The translations under genes were made by a program, and so were the position numbers. The notes beneath the pieces were generated by a model. It worked only from the letters and a program-made list of their open reading frames with translations. It was not told the origin of the DNA and made no database searches. 64,000 nucleotides of DNA from Paenibacillus rhizosphaerae (lineage in GTDB: Bacteria > Bacillota > Bacilli > Paenibacillales > Paenibacillaceae): contig NZ_JACHXJ010000009.1 in NCBI RefSeq assembly GCF_014192015.1, positions 46,317 through 110,316 on the forward strand. The letters are read 5' to 3'. Below are positions 44,966-53,255 of this stretch, piece after piece. Position 1 is the stretch's first letter. Each line of letters begins with the position of its first letter.

Positions 44966-44996
44966 ACCGGAAGCCGGACCCAGGCTTCCGGTTTTT
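44966..44996 (+). terminator. terminator of the hydrolase gene
   Basis: ACCGGAAGCC pairs with GGCTTCCGGT, followed by TTTTTCTTTTT. Confidence 0.85.
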
Positions 44997-45144
44997 CTTT
45001 TTCCCGGATCCGGCCTATACCGGCCCTGGGCCGTTCCTTCCCTTTTCCCGGCGGATCCCGCAAGAACTGGCTTTGACCTCCCGAATGCCTTACAATCAAA
45101 GGGAAGCTGACAAGCTGATCTGAAGGAAGGACGGAGGACGATCC

Positions 45145-45798
45145 ATGTTCCGCAAAGATTACCTCGTACAGATGGTTGAAGATATGGTCGAAATGGTTGG
45201 TAAAGTGTTCGGTTTGAAACAGCAGAAGAAATATGCCGAGGCCCTATGGGAAATCGACGATCTGCTCAGCAAGAACTTCCGCCTCAATACCCGTCTGTTA
45301 AATTCCTTATCCGTAGAAGATATTATTGATATGTTTCGCCTGGGCGGCGGCGTGGAGGCCGACAAGCTGCAGACCGTAGCCCGGCTCCTGCAGGAGGAAG
45401 GCGGCGTGTACAAAGACATGGGAGAGACGGATGAGGCGCTCAGACGTTACATGAAATCGCTCCACCTCTATATATACGCCGACCAGCACGGGGCCCAGCA
45501 ATCCATGCTGCAGCTGCGGGACCGTGTGGCGGAGCTGAAGGACGAAGTGAAGGGATACCGTCTTCCGGTCAAGACCGAGAAAATTCTGCTGTCCTACGAG
45601 GAGAAGGAAGGCCGGTTCGACGAGGCCGAGAATGTGCTCTTCCGACTGCTCGATCAGCAGGAAATCACCGAAGAAGAAGGCGTTTCCTTCTATGAAAGGC
45701 TGCTTGAACGGGATGACGAAGCCCTCGATCAGGGTGGGCTCCCGCGCAGTGAAGTGCTGGAAGGCATGGAGACGCTGCGGCGCAGAATCAATGCGTGA
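45145..45798 (+). CDS. DUF6483-type helical protein
   Basis: A 217-residue soluble, all-helical protein. The first part (KDYLVQMVEDMVEMVGKVFGL, residues 4-24) is typical of a widespread Firmicute family with TPR-like helices (DMGETDEALRRYMKSLHLY near 92). It has no catalytic motif. AAGGAAGGACGGAGG lies upstream. The next gene starts 19 bases after its stop, so they may be co-transcribed. Confidence 0.7.
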   Translation: MFRKDYLVQMVEDMVEMVGKVFGLKQQKKYAEALWEIDDLLSKNFRLNTRLLNSLSVEDIIDMFRLGGGVEADKLQTVARLLQEEGGVYKDMGETDEALRRYMKSLHLYIYADQHGAQQSMLQLRDRVAELKDEVKGYRLPVKTEKILLSYEEKEGRFDEAENVLFRLLDQQEITEEEGVSFYERLLERDDEALDQGGLPRSEVLEGMETLRRRINA

Positions 45799-45816
45799 AG
45801 CGGGCCTTATCTTAAG

Positions 45817-47046
45817 TTGAAAGCGAGATGTACTCTCTTGGAAGCATTACGAAAACTGATTCATGACATCATCGGGGAGTCGACTTTGATTACTGCGACG
45901 TTAAGCCAGCTTCGCAAACGTGAGGGGATTTCTTTCACCAAAGTTCAGATCAAACCCGTGGAATTAAAGAAAAAAGTGCATTACCAGCTGGCTTATGTTC
46001 ATCCCAACAAAGTAGTGCATCAGAATCTGACGGCCGCAGAGGCCGAGCAGACGATCCTGGAGCTGTTCGAGCAGACCTTCCGGCAGGCGCTGATCTGCAC
46101 GCCCGAAGCGGATTACCAGATTCTGATCAGCAAAAAATATAAAGTATCGATCCTGACCAAGTCCCCGACCAAAACGGCGGCGGATCTGGCGCATAACCGC
46201 AAGAAGCAGTACGTGCTGGAAGATGGAGAACCCGTCCCCTTCCTGGTCGAGCTTGGCATCATGAACGAGCAGGGCAAGGTGCATGCCCGCAAATACGATA
46301 AGTTCAAACAGATCAACCGCTTCCTGGAAATGGTCGAGGACATCCTTCCCTCTCTTCCCGACGGCCGCCCGATTACCATCGTGGATTTTGGCTGCGGCAA
46401 ATCGTACCTGACCTTCGCCCTCTATCACTATTTGGCGGTCCAGGAGCGAAGGGTGCTGAATGTTGTCGGATTAGATCTGAAGGCGGATGTCATCGAACAC
46501 TGCAGTATGCTGGCGAAAAAGCTCGAATATCAAAATTTGCGGTTTCTGGTCGGCGACATTGCGGATTATGACGAATTGGACCAGGTTGATATGGTCGTCA
46601 CGCTGCATGCATGCGACACGGCGACCGATGCCGCGCTCGAAAAGGCGGTCCGCTGGAACGCTGAGGTGATCCTGTCGGTTCCGTGCTGCCAGCATGAGCT
46701 GTTCTCCCAGGTGAAGAACGACGCCCTGTCGCCGCTCCTGTCGCACGGCATCCTGAAAGAGCGCTTCTCGGCCCTCGCGACCGATGCCATCCGGGCCAAA
46801 CTGCTGGACTTGATGGGATATAAGACACAGCTTCTGGAATTCATTGATCTGGAGCATACGCCAAAGAACATTTTGATCCGCGCGGTCAAAGGCAGCAGCG
46901 GCAGCCGGGATAAATTGTGGCAGGAGTATACCGCCTTCCGCGATTTGCTCAGCGCTTCTCCTTACTTGGAGAAGGCGTGTGCCGATTTGCTGCCCGAAGG
47001 CTCACTCCGGCAGGATCATGAAGAGAATGGCACCCGCCAATCGTAA
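45817..47046 (+). CDS. class I SAM-dependent methyltransferase
   Basis: A 409-residue cytosolic protein. The middle holds a Rossmann methyltransferase: TIVDFGCGKSYLTFALYHYL (SAM motif, about 190-208), NVVGLDLKADVIEH, VTLHACDTATDAAL and SVPCCQHEL. The last two motifs recall METTL25-like and RNA methyltransferases with a PCCQ/PCCH motif. The first 180 residues are a separate domain. The start is uncertain: TTG 45817 has no good ribosome site, while TTG 45886 has GGGGAG six bases upstream. Confidence 0.82.
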   Translation: MKARCTLLEALRKLIHDIIGESTLITATLSQLRKREGISFTKVQIKPVELKKKVHYQLAYVHPNKVVHQNLTAAEAEQTILELFEQTFRQALICTPEADYQILISKKYKVSILTKSPTKTAADLAHNRKKQYVLEDGEPVPFLVELGIMNEQGKVHARKYDKFKQINRFLEMVEDILPSLPDGRPITIVDFGCGKSYLTFALYHYLAVQERRVLNVVGLDLKADVIEHCSMLAKKLEYQNLRFLVGDIADYDELDQVDMVVTLHACDTATDAALEKAVRWNAEVILSVPCCQHELFSQVKNDALSPLLSHGILKERFSALATDAIRAKLLDLMGYKTQLLEFIDLEHTPKNILIRAVKGSSGSRDKLWQEYTAFRDLLSASPYLEKACADLLPEGSLRQDHEENGTRQS

Positions 47047-47202
47047 ACAAACATGCAGCGCATCAAATAGGCAGACGATATGAAGCGCAGCTTCCATAAC
47101 CGCAGTGCACATCACGAAGACTCGGCTTTTGTGCTGCCCGTTTCGGCAAGTTAGCTTGGGGAAATACTGGCTAACAGAACCAGGAAGCGGGAGCGTGAAG
47201 CG

Positions 47203-49302
47203 TTGAGCATGAAGGAGTGTGTACGGTGGATGATGGGGGCTGCGCTGTTTGCCGTCATGGCGGTGGCGGTGTGGCGTTCCGGCTTGTATTTTTCGGCGGA
47301 CATGTATCCGGTATGGATTGGCTTTGGCCTTTTCTGCGCCGGGGCGGGTGGATGGGGGCTGTACCGGTTCTGCCAGGGCCAGGCGGCTGAACGGCCGCTG
47401 CTCCCCGGAATGGCCGAAGCTTCGCCGCTTGCGGGCTGGGTGCTGTGCAGCCCGTTTCTGATGATGCTTCTCTATGCCGTTCATGGAGCGATCGGTTCCG
47501 TGTCCGTGCTTGGGGACGGGAATCAGGCGCTGCGCTGGGGTCTTTATGGGTCAATTGCGGTGGTGGCATGGGTACAGGGTTCGGCCCAAAGAGGACGGCA
47601 AGTGCTGGCGGCCGTATGGCATATGACCGGAGGGCTTCTAGCCATTACCGCGCTGCTGCCGGTATACGGATGGTTCCCGCTGCCGTACGCCATCGTCTAT
47701 TCGGCTGATCCTGAAGTCAGCGCCACCGGCGCGCGGCTGGCTGGCATGCTGCAGTATCCCAACACGTTCGGTGCCGTGATGGCGATGTTTCTGCTCGAGC
47801 GGCTGTTCGCGCTCGGCCCGCTGCTCCAGCGGCAGCCGGCCTCGGCCCCCGGCCGCGTGCTCCTCGGCAGCCTGCCGCTGCTGCCGTACGCCGCCGCGCT
47901 CCTCCTCAGCGAGTCGCGCGGCGCCTGGCTGGCGGCCAGCGCGGCATGCGCCGCCGGCCTGCTGGTGGAGCGGCGGCGCATGCTCGCGCCGCTCGTGCTC
48001 GCCGCCGCGCCCTTGGCCGGCGCGGCGCTGCTGTACCGCCAGCTGGCTGCGGCCAAGCTGGCGGCGGAGCCGTGGCCCGGCCTGCTTGCGCTGGCCGGGC
48101 TGTGGGCCGGCAGCTTGCTCGCCGGCCGATGGCTCGTGCGCCTGCGCGGCGAAGCCGCAGGCGCGTGGCGCCGCCGCCTGGGCACGGCGGCAGGCGGCGC
48201 GCTGCTGGCCGCCGCTCCCGCCGTCGTCTTCGGCACCGTGTGGGAGCGCATCGTGCACAAGTTCGGCACGATGTCCGCGCGCCAGGCGATGGTTCAAGAC
48301 GCCTGGGCGCTGGTAAAGGATGCCCCCTGGATGGGCCAAGGGGGCGATACGTGGCGCTTGTCCTACCGCGCAGTCCAATCGTCCCCCTATGTCGGGAGCC
48401 AAATGCACAGCGGGTTCGTGGATGTGCTGCTGAATACGGGGCTGACCGGACTCGTCCTGCTGGCGTCCATACTGGCCGCCGCCGGACTGCTGATTCTCAA
48501 AAGGTGCCGCCGCCTGCTGCCTTCCTATATGGTGTTCCTTCTGCACGGCGCGGTTGATATTGATTGGAGCTACGGGATGATGTGGATGCTGTTTTTCTTG
48601 CTGGCGGCCCAGGCTGCGGCGGAGCCTTCCCCCGTAGGGAAGAAGACCGGCGTTCTTGCTTCACCGCCGGAGCGCATCCGGAGGCTCGTCCCTGTGCTGC
48701 TCTCCTTCTGGATTGTCATTGCTGTAGGGAGCTCCAGCCTGGCGTACCGCGGATATATAGGCCACGCCGAGCATATGCAGGCGCTGAGAAGCCGCGATAA
48801 CCAAGCGGCAGCGGCCCGCCTCGCCTCATCGCTGCGGTGGAATCCGGCGGACTATTCGGCCGCCCTGGATTTGGCCGGGCTTGTCCCGCCGAAGGCCGCC
48901 GAGCCCATTCTCCGCCGCAGCCTCGCCTATACGCCGCATCATCCCGGCCTGCTGTGGGCTCTGGCCGACAATGCCAGCCGGCGGGGCGATGCGGGGGAGG
49001 CGATTTATTGGATCGGTGCTGCGCTCCGCCAGGATAAATACAATGCAGGGGAGCGTACGCGCAGCTTGGAGTGCCTGCTGCAGCTCGCGCGGGCCGAGTA
49101 TACCGCCGGGCATGGAGCAGAGGCCCGGCGCATCGCCCGCTTTGGCTTCGGGCTGTATCACGATTATGCCCGCGCTGCGGAGGACACCCGGCTCCGGGTC
49201 ATCCGCAATGACCGGGAGTTCGCCTTAACTATAGAGGCCAGGGAATGGGGAAGGCAGCTTGCGGCTTTGTCCGGCGGGAAGGCTCGCTGGGCGGCGGAAT
49301 GA
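47203..49302 (+). CDS. O-antigen-ligase-like membrane protein with C-terminal TPR-like tail
   Basis: A protein of about 699 residues. Ten to twelve hydrophobic segments fill residues 5-500. The Wzy_C-type loop is RQAMVQDAWALVKDAPWMGQ followed by GSQMHSGFVDVLLNTGLTG. The tail (about 530-690) is helical with TPR character (RSLAYTPHHPGLLWALADN). Such proteins ligate or polymerise surface glycans; the substrate is unknown. Bases about 47800-48260 are extremely GC-rich and Ala/Leu/Arg-heavy. The start TTG 47203 has AAGCGGGAG about ten bases upstream. Confidence 0.75.
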   Translation: MSMKECVRWMMGAALFAVMAVAVWRSGLYFSADMYPVWIGFGLFCAGAGGWGLYRFCQGQAAERPLLPGMAEASPLAGWVLCSPFLMMLLYAVHGAIGSVSVLGDGNQALRWGLYGSIAVVAWVQGSAQRGRQVLAAVWHMTGGLLAITALLPVYGWFPLPYAIVYSADPEVSATGARLAGMLQYPNTFGAVMAMFLLERLFALGPLLQRQPASAPGRVLLGSLPLLPYAAALLLSESRGAWLAASAACAAGLLVERRRMLAPLVLAAAPLAGAALLYRQLAAAKLAAEPWPGLLALAGLWAGSLLAGRWLVRLRGEAAGAWRRRLGTAAGGALLAAAPAVVFGTVWERIVHKFGTMSARQAMVQDAWALVKDAPWMGQGGDTWRLSYRAVQSSPYVGSQMHSGFVDVLLNTGLTGLVLLASILAAAGLLILKRCRRLLPSYMVFLLHGAVDIDWSYGMMWMLFFLLAAQAAAEPSPVGKKTGVLASPPERIRRLVPVLLSFWIVIAVGSSSLAYRGYIGHAEHMQALRSRDNQAAAARLASSLRWNPADYSAALDLAGLVPPKAAEPILRRSLAYTPHHPGLLWALADNASRRGDAGEAIYWIGAALRQDKYNAGERTRSLECLLQLARAEYTAGHGAEARRIARFGFGLYHDYARAAEDTRLRVIRNDREFALTIEAREWGRQLAALSGGKARWAAE

Positions 49303-49486
49303 ATAGTCAGCGGGAAGAAGGATGCTCCCTATTGGCCGCTTCCCACTTTGTGGTCACCGCCCTGCCTTCTCCTAGGCGTGCGTAGGGGCATTTCCTTGCG
49401 GTGCCGGAAGGGGGACAGCTGTATGAAGCCCGACTTGCCCCAATGTGCCCGTTGCCCCGATGGCTGCGCGTAGAGCTGACCAAGCA

Positions 49487-49798
49487 TTACCCGCCGTAAG
49501 CGTCGCGGAAAGCGCCGCTAAGCCTGCCTGGATCCAGCTGCCACAATTCGGCTAGCTCCGGACAGACTTCTTTGTCCCACCAGTCGCACTGCACCTTGCG
49601 GTTGCTTCGATTTTCATGAATCCATAGGAGGTTGCCTACCACCTTGCGGTAGTACATGGCTTCCCCCTGTTTGACCAGATCTGCCGGAATATGCACCTTC
49701 ATTCGCTTTATCGCCCGGTAGAGCTCGTTGCTGCATTTCCTGCGGATGCCGCGTGCCGTTGGCAGAGCGGCCTTTTTGTTTTGCGGGATCTGGGGCAT
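49487..49798 (-). CDS. small conserved hypothetical protein
   Basis: A 103-residue protein starting MPQIPQNKKAALPTARGIRR at ATG 49798, with AAAGGAGTGAG upstream. The family has conserved Cys and Trp residues (KCSNELYRAIKRMKV, WDKEVCPELAELW). Similar Paenibacillus proteins are sometimes labelled dehydrogenase, which the sequence does not support. Function is unknown. Confidence 0.7.
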   Translation of the reverse strand: MPQIPQNKKAALPTARGIRRKCSNELYRAIKRMKVHIPADLVKQGEAMYYRKVVGNLLWIHENRSNRKVQCDWWDKEVCPELAELWQLDPGRLSGAFRDAYGG

Positions 49799-49949
49799 CT
49801 GACTCACTCCTTTACCCACACCATATGCTGCCTTTTCCCGGGAAGACACCGGCCGGTGCAGATTGGGCATCAAGTAGAAGTCATGTCCATCCCTGTGCTA
49901 GAATAGCTTTGAAGTAGAAGAGTAGAACCATGGGGAAGTGGGGGCCGGC

Positions 49950-50564
49950 GTGCATTTAATATCGGATATCATTAATCAGTTATTTGACTGGATTCAAAGT
50001 CTGGGCTATTTCGGAATTATGCTGGGTCTGATGATCGAGGTCATCCCCAGCGAGATCGTGCTGGCGTACGGAGGGTTTCTGGTGTCGTCGGGCCATATTA
50101 ACTATATCGGCGCGGTTGTTTTTGGAACGATCGGCGGCGTGATTGCGCAGCTCTTCATCTATTGGATCGGCCGCTACGGAGGACGCCCGGTGCTGGAGAA
50201 GTACGGGAAATACATTTTCATTCATAAAAAACATATCGATTACGCAGAGGAATGGTTCAACAAATACGGGACAGGCGTCATTTTCACCGCCCGGTTCATC
50301 CCGGTGGCAAGGCATGCCATTTCCATCCCTGCGGGTATCTCCCGGATGAATCTCGGGCGCTTTACGCTGCTGACCACCCTGGCTGTCATTCCTTGGTCCG
50401 CATTGTTTGTATACCTTGGATACCTGCTCGGGGACCAGTGGGAAAATATCGATGAGAAGGCGGCTCCATACATAACGCCGATTCTGCTCATTGCACTGGC
50501 ACTGTTGATCGTGTATTTTCTGATTAAATGGATTAATAACAGAAGGAAGAGAGGCGTTCACTAA
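49950..50564 (+). CDS. DedA family membrane protein
   Basis: A 204-residue protein with about five membrane segments. It holds the DedA motifs: GIMLGLMIEVIPSEIVLAYG near the start, GGVIAQLFIYWIGRYGG, and the conserved basic motif FTARFIPVARHAISIPAG near residue 116. DedA proteins act in lipid-carrier or phospholipid movement and membrane potential. GTG 49950 is used (GTGGGGG just upstream); GTG 49938 is possible. Its stop overlaps the next start by one base. Confidence 0.88.
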   Translation: MHLISDIINQLFDWIQSLGYFGIMLGLMIEVIPSEIVLAYGGFLVSSGHINYIGAVVFGTIGGVIAQLFIYWIGRYGGRPVLEKYGKYIFIHKKHIDYAEEWFNKYGTGVIFTARFIPVARHAISIPAGISRMNLGRFTLLTTLAVIPWSALFVYLGYLLGDQWENIDEKAAPYITPILLIALALLIVYFLIKWINNRRKRGVH

Positions 50565-51130
50565 TGGCTAAAAATGTGGCGGATTATTTGAATCGCGGGA
50601 TTTCTCCCGAACAGTTCGTGAGCGGCATGCAGAAAAATCAGGAGGCTTTCAAGAACGGTTACGAGCAGTTTGCGTGGAGCGATGAAGGCGACAGGGAGTT
50701 TTTTGAAAGCCTGAAGTTTCGCGACGACCTCCGCGTACTGATCCTGGCCGCTGATTGGTGCGGTGACGTTGTACGCAACGTTCCGGTCGTATTCCGTGCG
50801 CTGGAAGCGGCGGAAATTCCGGTCGAGGTGTTTATTTTGGAAGAGAATTTTGATTTGATGGACCAGTATTTGACGATGGGCGGCCGGAGCGTGCCGGTGG
50901 TCATTTTTGCGGACACAGGCGGATACGTCTTGGGCACCTGGGGGCCGCGTCCGGCTCACGTTCAAAAGTTCATGGTCGAATTCAAACAGAACAATCCGGA
51001 CCGGGAAGCTGCCGATTATCAGGACAACCTGGCGGTTACCCGCAAACAGATCGTCGAAGCCTACGGGGAAGGAACGGGGTTTCACGCCTCGATCATCAAA
51101 GAGCTGCGTGAACTGATTTCCGGATTTTGA
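50564..51130 (+). CDS. thioredoxin-family protein with single active-site cysteine
   Basis: A 188-residue thioredoxin-fold protein. The active-site region reads AADWCGDVVRNVP, so only the first Cys of CxxC is present. SVPVVIFADTGGYVLGTWGP supplies the cis-Pro and later strands. Relatives with the same WCGDV motif are common in Paenibacillus (from memory). It is translationally coupled to the DedA gene and followed nine bases later by a metallo-hydrolase gene, forming a three-gene operon. Confidence 0.82.
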   Translation: MAKNVADYLNRGISPEQFVSGMQKNQEAFKNGYEQFAWSDEGDREFFESLKFRDDLRVLILAADWCGDVVRNVPVVFRALEAAEIPVEVFILEENFDLMDQYLTMGGRSVPVVIFADTGGYVLGTWGPRPAHVQKFMVEFKQNNPDREAADYQDNLAVTRKQIVEAYGEGTGFHASIIKELRELISGF

Positions 51131-51139
51131 TCCTAGGCC

Positions 51140-51766
51140 ATGCTGAATATTAGATCCTTTAGCCTCGGTCCGCTGGAAACCAATTGTTATGTCCTGACAG
51201 GCGACGATCCCGGCCGTGCCATCATCATTGATCCCGGGATGAATCCCGCTCCGCTGATCCGGCACATTGAGGGTCTCGAGATCGAAGCCATTCTGCTGAC
51301 CCATGCCCATTTCGACCATATGGGCGGCGTCGACGAAGTCCGCAAGCTGACCAAGGCGCCGGTATATCTTCATGACCTGGAAAGCGAGTGGCTGGTGAAT
51401 CCGAAGATGAACGGTTCCCAGAACTGGCCGCAGGTAACCCCGCCGCTGACGACCGATCCCGCGGAATACAGCCTGGAGGGTGGCCAGCAGCTGCAGTTGA
51501 TCGGCCGCACGTTCACCGTTTACCATACGCCTGGACATTCGCCCGGAAGCGTAAGCTTCCTCTGCGGAAACGATCTCTTTTCCGGTGACGTCCTGTTCAA
51601 GCTTGGCGTTGGACGAACCGATTTGTACGGGGGAAGAGAAAGGGACCTGCTTGACTCCATTCAAAATACGCTGTTTACGTTTTCGGACGACGTGAAGGTG
51701 TATCCCGGCCATGGCCCCAAAACTTCGATTGGTTATGAGCGGGCGAACAATCCCTATGTCCGTTAA
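51140..51766 (+). CDS. MBL-fold metallo-hydrolase (glyoxalase II-like)
   Basis: A 208-residue protein with the full zinc motif THAHFDHMGG (His55, His57, Asp59, His60), then YHTPGHSPGSVSF and YPGHGPKT. Length and motifs match YqgX-type hydroxyacylglutathione-hydrolase-like proteins. The thiol ester or other substrate is unknown. It is third in the DedA-thioredoxin operon. The ribosome site is weak (GATCCTAGG), suggesting coupling to the gene before. Confidence 0.87.
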   Translation: MLNIRSFSLGPLETNCYVLTGDDPGRAIIIDPGMNPAPLIRHIEGLEIEAILLTHAHFDHMGGVDEVRKLTKAPVYLHDLESEWLVNPKMNGSQNWPQVTPPLTTDPAEYSLEGGQQLQLIGRTFTVYHTPGHSPGSVSFLCGNDLFSGDVLFKLGVGRTDLYGGRERDLLDSIQNTLFTFSDDVKVYPGHGPKTSIGYERANNPYVR

Positions 51767-51819
51767 GGGTTGATTCGATAGGCAGTCAGCATTTCCGACA
51801 ATTTCTGAGCAAATTTGTC

Positions 51820-51848
51820 TGGACAACCGGTTACAAGATTGATACAAT
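51820..51848 (+). promoter_or_regulatory. sigma-A promoter with long T-rich leader
   Basis: TGGACA, 17 bases, TACAAT. It gives a leader of about 205 bases before the gene at 52061. The leader has several pyrimidine-rich stretches and no recognised riboswitch. Confidence 0.65.
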
Positions 51849-52060
51849 GTGATTAATTTGATGAACCTTGTTACTTTCGCGAAGCACGCAAGCTGTGGCC
51901 CGATCCCGGTTTGCGTTCTTTTATTTTTTGCGGATTTTCATGTTCATGACACTTTATTTTTCTCCATATATATTTTTTCTTCAGCTTTCCATTTACATGT
52001 CTATGTTTTTTTAGTAGACTATACAGACAATGAAAGACATATACATCTAGGAGGTAGACG

Positions 52061-52444
52061 ATGCTGCAATTAGGGGAGAAAATTGTAATCGTCGCGGACG
52101 CCTTTGAGCAGAACCTTCCTATTGGGGAATACGGTTATCTGATTGCCTATGACCGGAACCCGGATAATGCTTTTGATTACGTAATTCGGGTACCGAAGAT
52201 TAATCGTAACTTTTTCGTGCCATCGAGTGATGTTGAGCCAGAAGAGTTGCTCATACAGCAAGAAGTTGAGATGACCACGCGGGAAGCGCTGATCGATTAC
52301 GCCCTTGCGACATATAACGAGAAGCTGTTTCATCAGATTATGAACGGCGAGCTTGAGCAGGATGAGAAGGAAGAAGAGACTGCGCCTGAAGTGCTCTCCC
52401 AGGCGGAATTTATCAAACAGGTAAATCTCCGCGCCTGGATTTAG
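52061..52444 (+). CDS. conserved hypothetical protein
   Basis: A 127-residue soluble, acidic protein. The first half has beta character (IGEYGYLIAYDRNPDNAFDY, VIRVPKINRNFFVPSSDVE) and the second half is helical (TTREALIDYALATYNEKLF). AGGAGGTAGACG precedes the ATG. I know similar proteins only as hypothetical in Paenibacillus and give no function. It is monocistronic, with a strong promoter and terminator. Confidence 0.75.
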   Translation: MLQLGEKIVIVADAFEQNLPIGEYGYLIAYDRNPDNAFDYVIRVPKINRNFFVPSSDVEPEELLIQQEVEMTTREALIDYALATYNEKLFHQIMNGELEQDEKEEETAPEVLSQAEFIKQVNLRAWI

Positions 52445-52445
52445 A

Positions 52446-52474
52446 GGAGTCGGCTTACGAGCCGGCTCTTTTTT
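52446..52474 (+). terminator. terminator of the hypothetical gene
   Basis: GAGTCGGCT pairs with AGCCGGCTC, followed by TTTTTT. Confidence 0.85.
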
Positions 52475-52591
52475 GCGTTTCAATATGATTCCCTTTCATC
52501 CATTTCAACTTTTGACTTCTATAAATAGAACGATCCAAAACTTTAGTTCAATCTATATAGTAAGTGAAGTTAGCTTCGGAGACACGGCATC

Positions 52592-52654
52592 CTTTTTATC
52601 GTAAGAAAATTTCCGCTAAATGCGGTCTGGCTTCCTGGAATGTATACCGGACGT
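52592..52654 (-). repeat. dispersed intergenic repeat, copy B
   Basis: Minus-strand CAGACCGCATTTAGCGGAAA followed by TTTTCTTACGAT, plus GTATACATTCCAGGAAG to the left, matches copy A at 39821 for about 60 bases. It lies in the 490-base gap between the hypothetical gene and gatC, where otherwise only the gatC promoter is seen. Confidence 0.6.
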
Positions 52655-52724
52655 GTTTTCGGCCAAGGAATGGGATAGGGTACGTCCGGCAGACAATCGG
52701 CGAGTTCCAATTTGACCGGGTGCA

Positions 52725-52753
52725 TTGAATCTTCCCCGGTTCTACAATATAAT
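52725..52753 (+). promoter_or_regulatory. promoter of gatCAB
   Basis: TTGAAT, 17 bases, TATAAT. The leader is about 175 bases and shows no T-box. Confidence 0.75.
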
Positions 52754-52937
52754 TAGAAACGTTATCCTGAGGCTTTAATCCTTTAAACACCAGCAGTCTG
52801 CAAGGGCATATCCATGCGTTTTGCGGCTATGGAGCCGCGAATTCCGGGCTGCTTCAGGACAAGATGCCTCGCTGAATCGGATCCGTATGGAATGCCGCAG
52901 GGATGCTTAGATAAGAAGGAACAAGGAGGAACCGCTG

Positions 52938-53225
52938 ATGAGTATTACCAATCAAGACGTTCAGCATGTGGCCAAGCTGGCCCGGCTTAATTTCACACCG
53001 GAAGAAGAGCAGATGCTGACCGAGCAGCTGAACGCCATTTTACAATATGCCGAGAAATTGAATGAACTTGATACCGACGGTGTGGAGCCGACGACGCATG
53101 TGCTGCACCTCAGCAATGTGATGCGCGAGGATGAAGCGAAAGACAGTCTGCCGATCGAGAAGGTTATGGCCAACGCGCCTGAAGAGGAAGACGGACAATT
53201 TAAAGTGCCGGCTGTCTTGGATTAG
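52938..53225 (+). CDS. gatC: Asp-tRNA(Asn)/Glu-tRNA(Gln) amidotransferase subunit C
   Basis: A 95-residue subunit with the GatC core VQHVAKLARLNFTPEEEQ and the DGVEPTTHVLHLSNVMREDE part that packs between GatA and GatB. It stabilises the amidotransferase that turns misacylated Glu-tRNA(Gln) or Asp-tRNA(Asn) into the correct form. AAGGAGGAA precedes the ATG. It is first of the gatCAB operon. Confidence 0.95.
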   Translation: MSITNQDVQHVAKLARLNFTPEEEQMLTEQLNAILQYAEKLNELDTDGVEPTTHVLHLSNVMREDEAKDSLPIEKVMANAPEEEDGQFKVPAVLD

Positions 53226-53255
53226 CGGCTAATCATTGAAGGGAGGAGCATTCAT

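Noticed and set aside
51849..52073. A 74-codon plus-strand frame in the leader at 51849
   Set aside because: No ribosome site, Phe/His-rich non-coding composition, and it runs into the real gene at 52061.
52596..52790. A 64-codon minus-strand frame overlapping repeat copy B
   Set aside because: No ribosome site; its similarity to a frame at 39742-39924 is explained by the shared DNA repeat.
52754..52937. Possible T-box leader before gatCAB
   Set aside because: No T-box sequence or terminator/antiterminator pair is seen in the leader.
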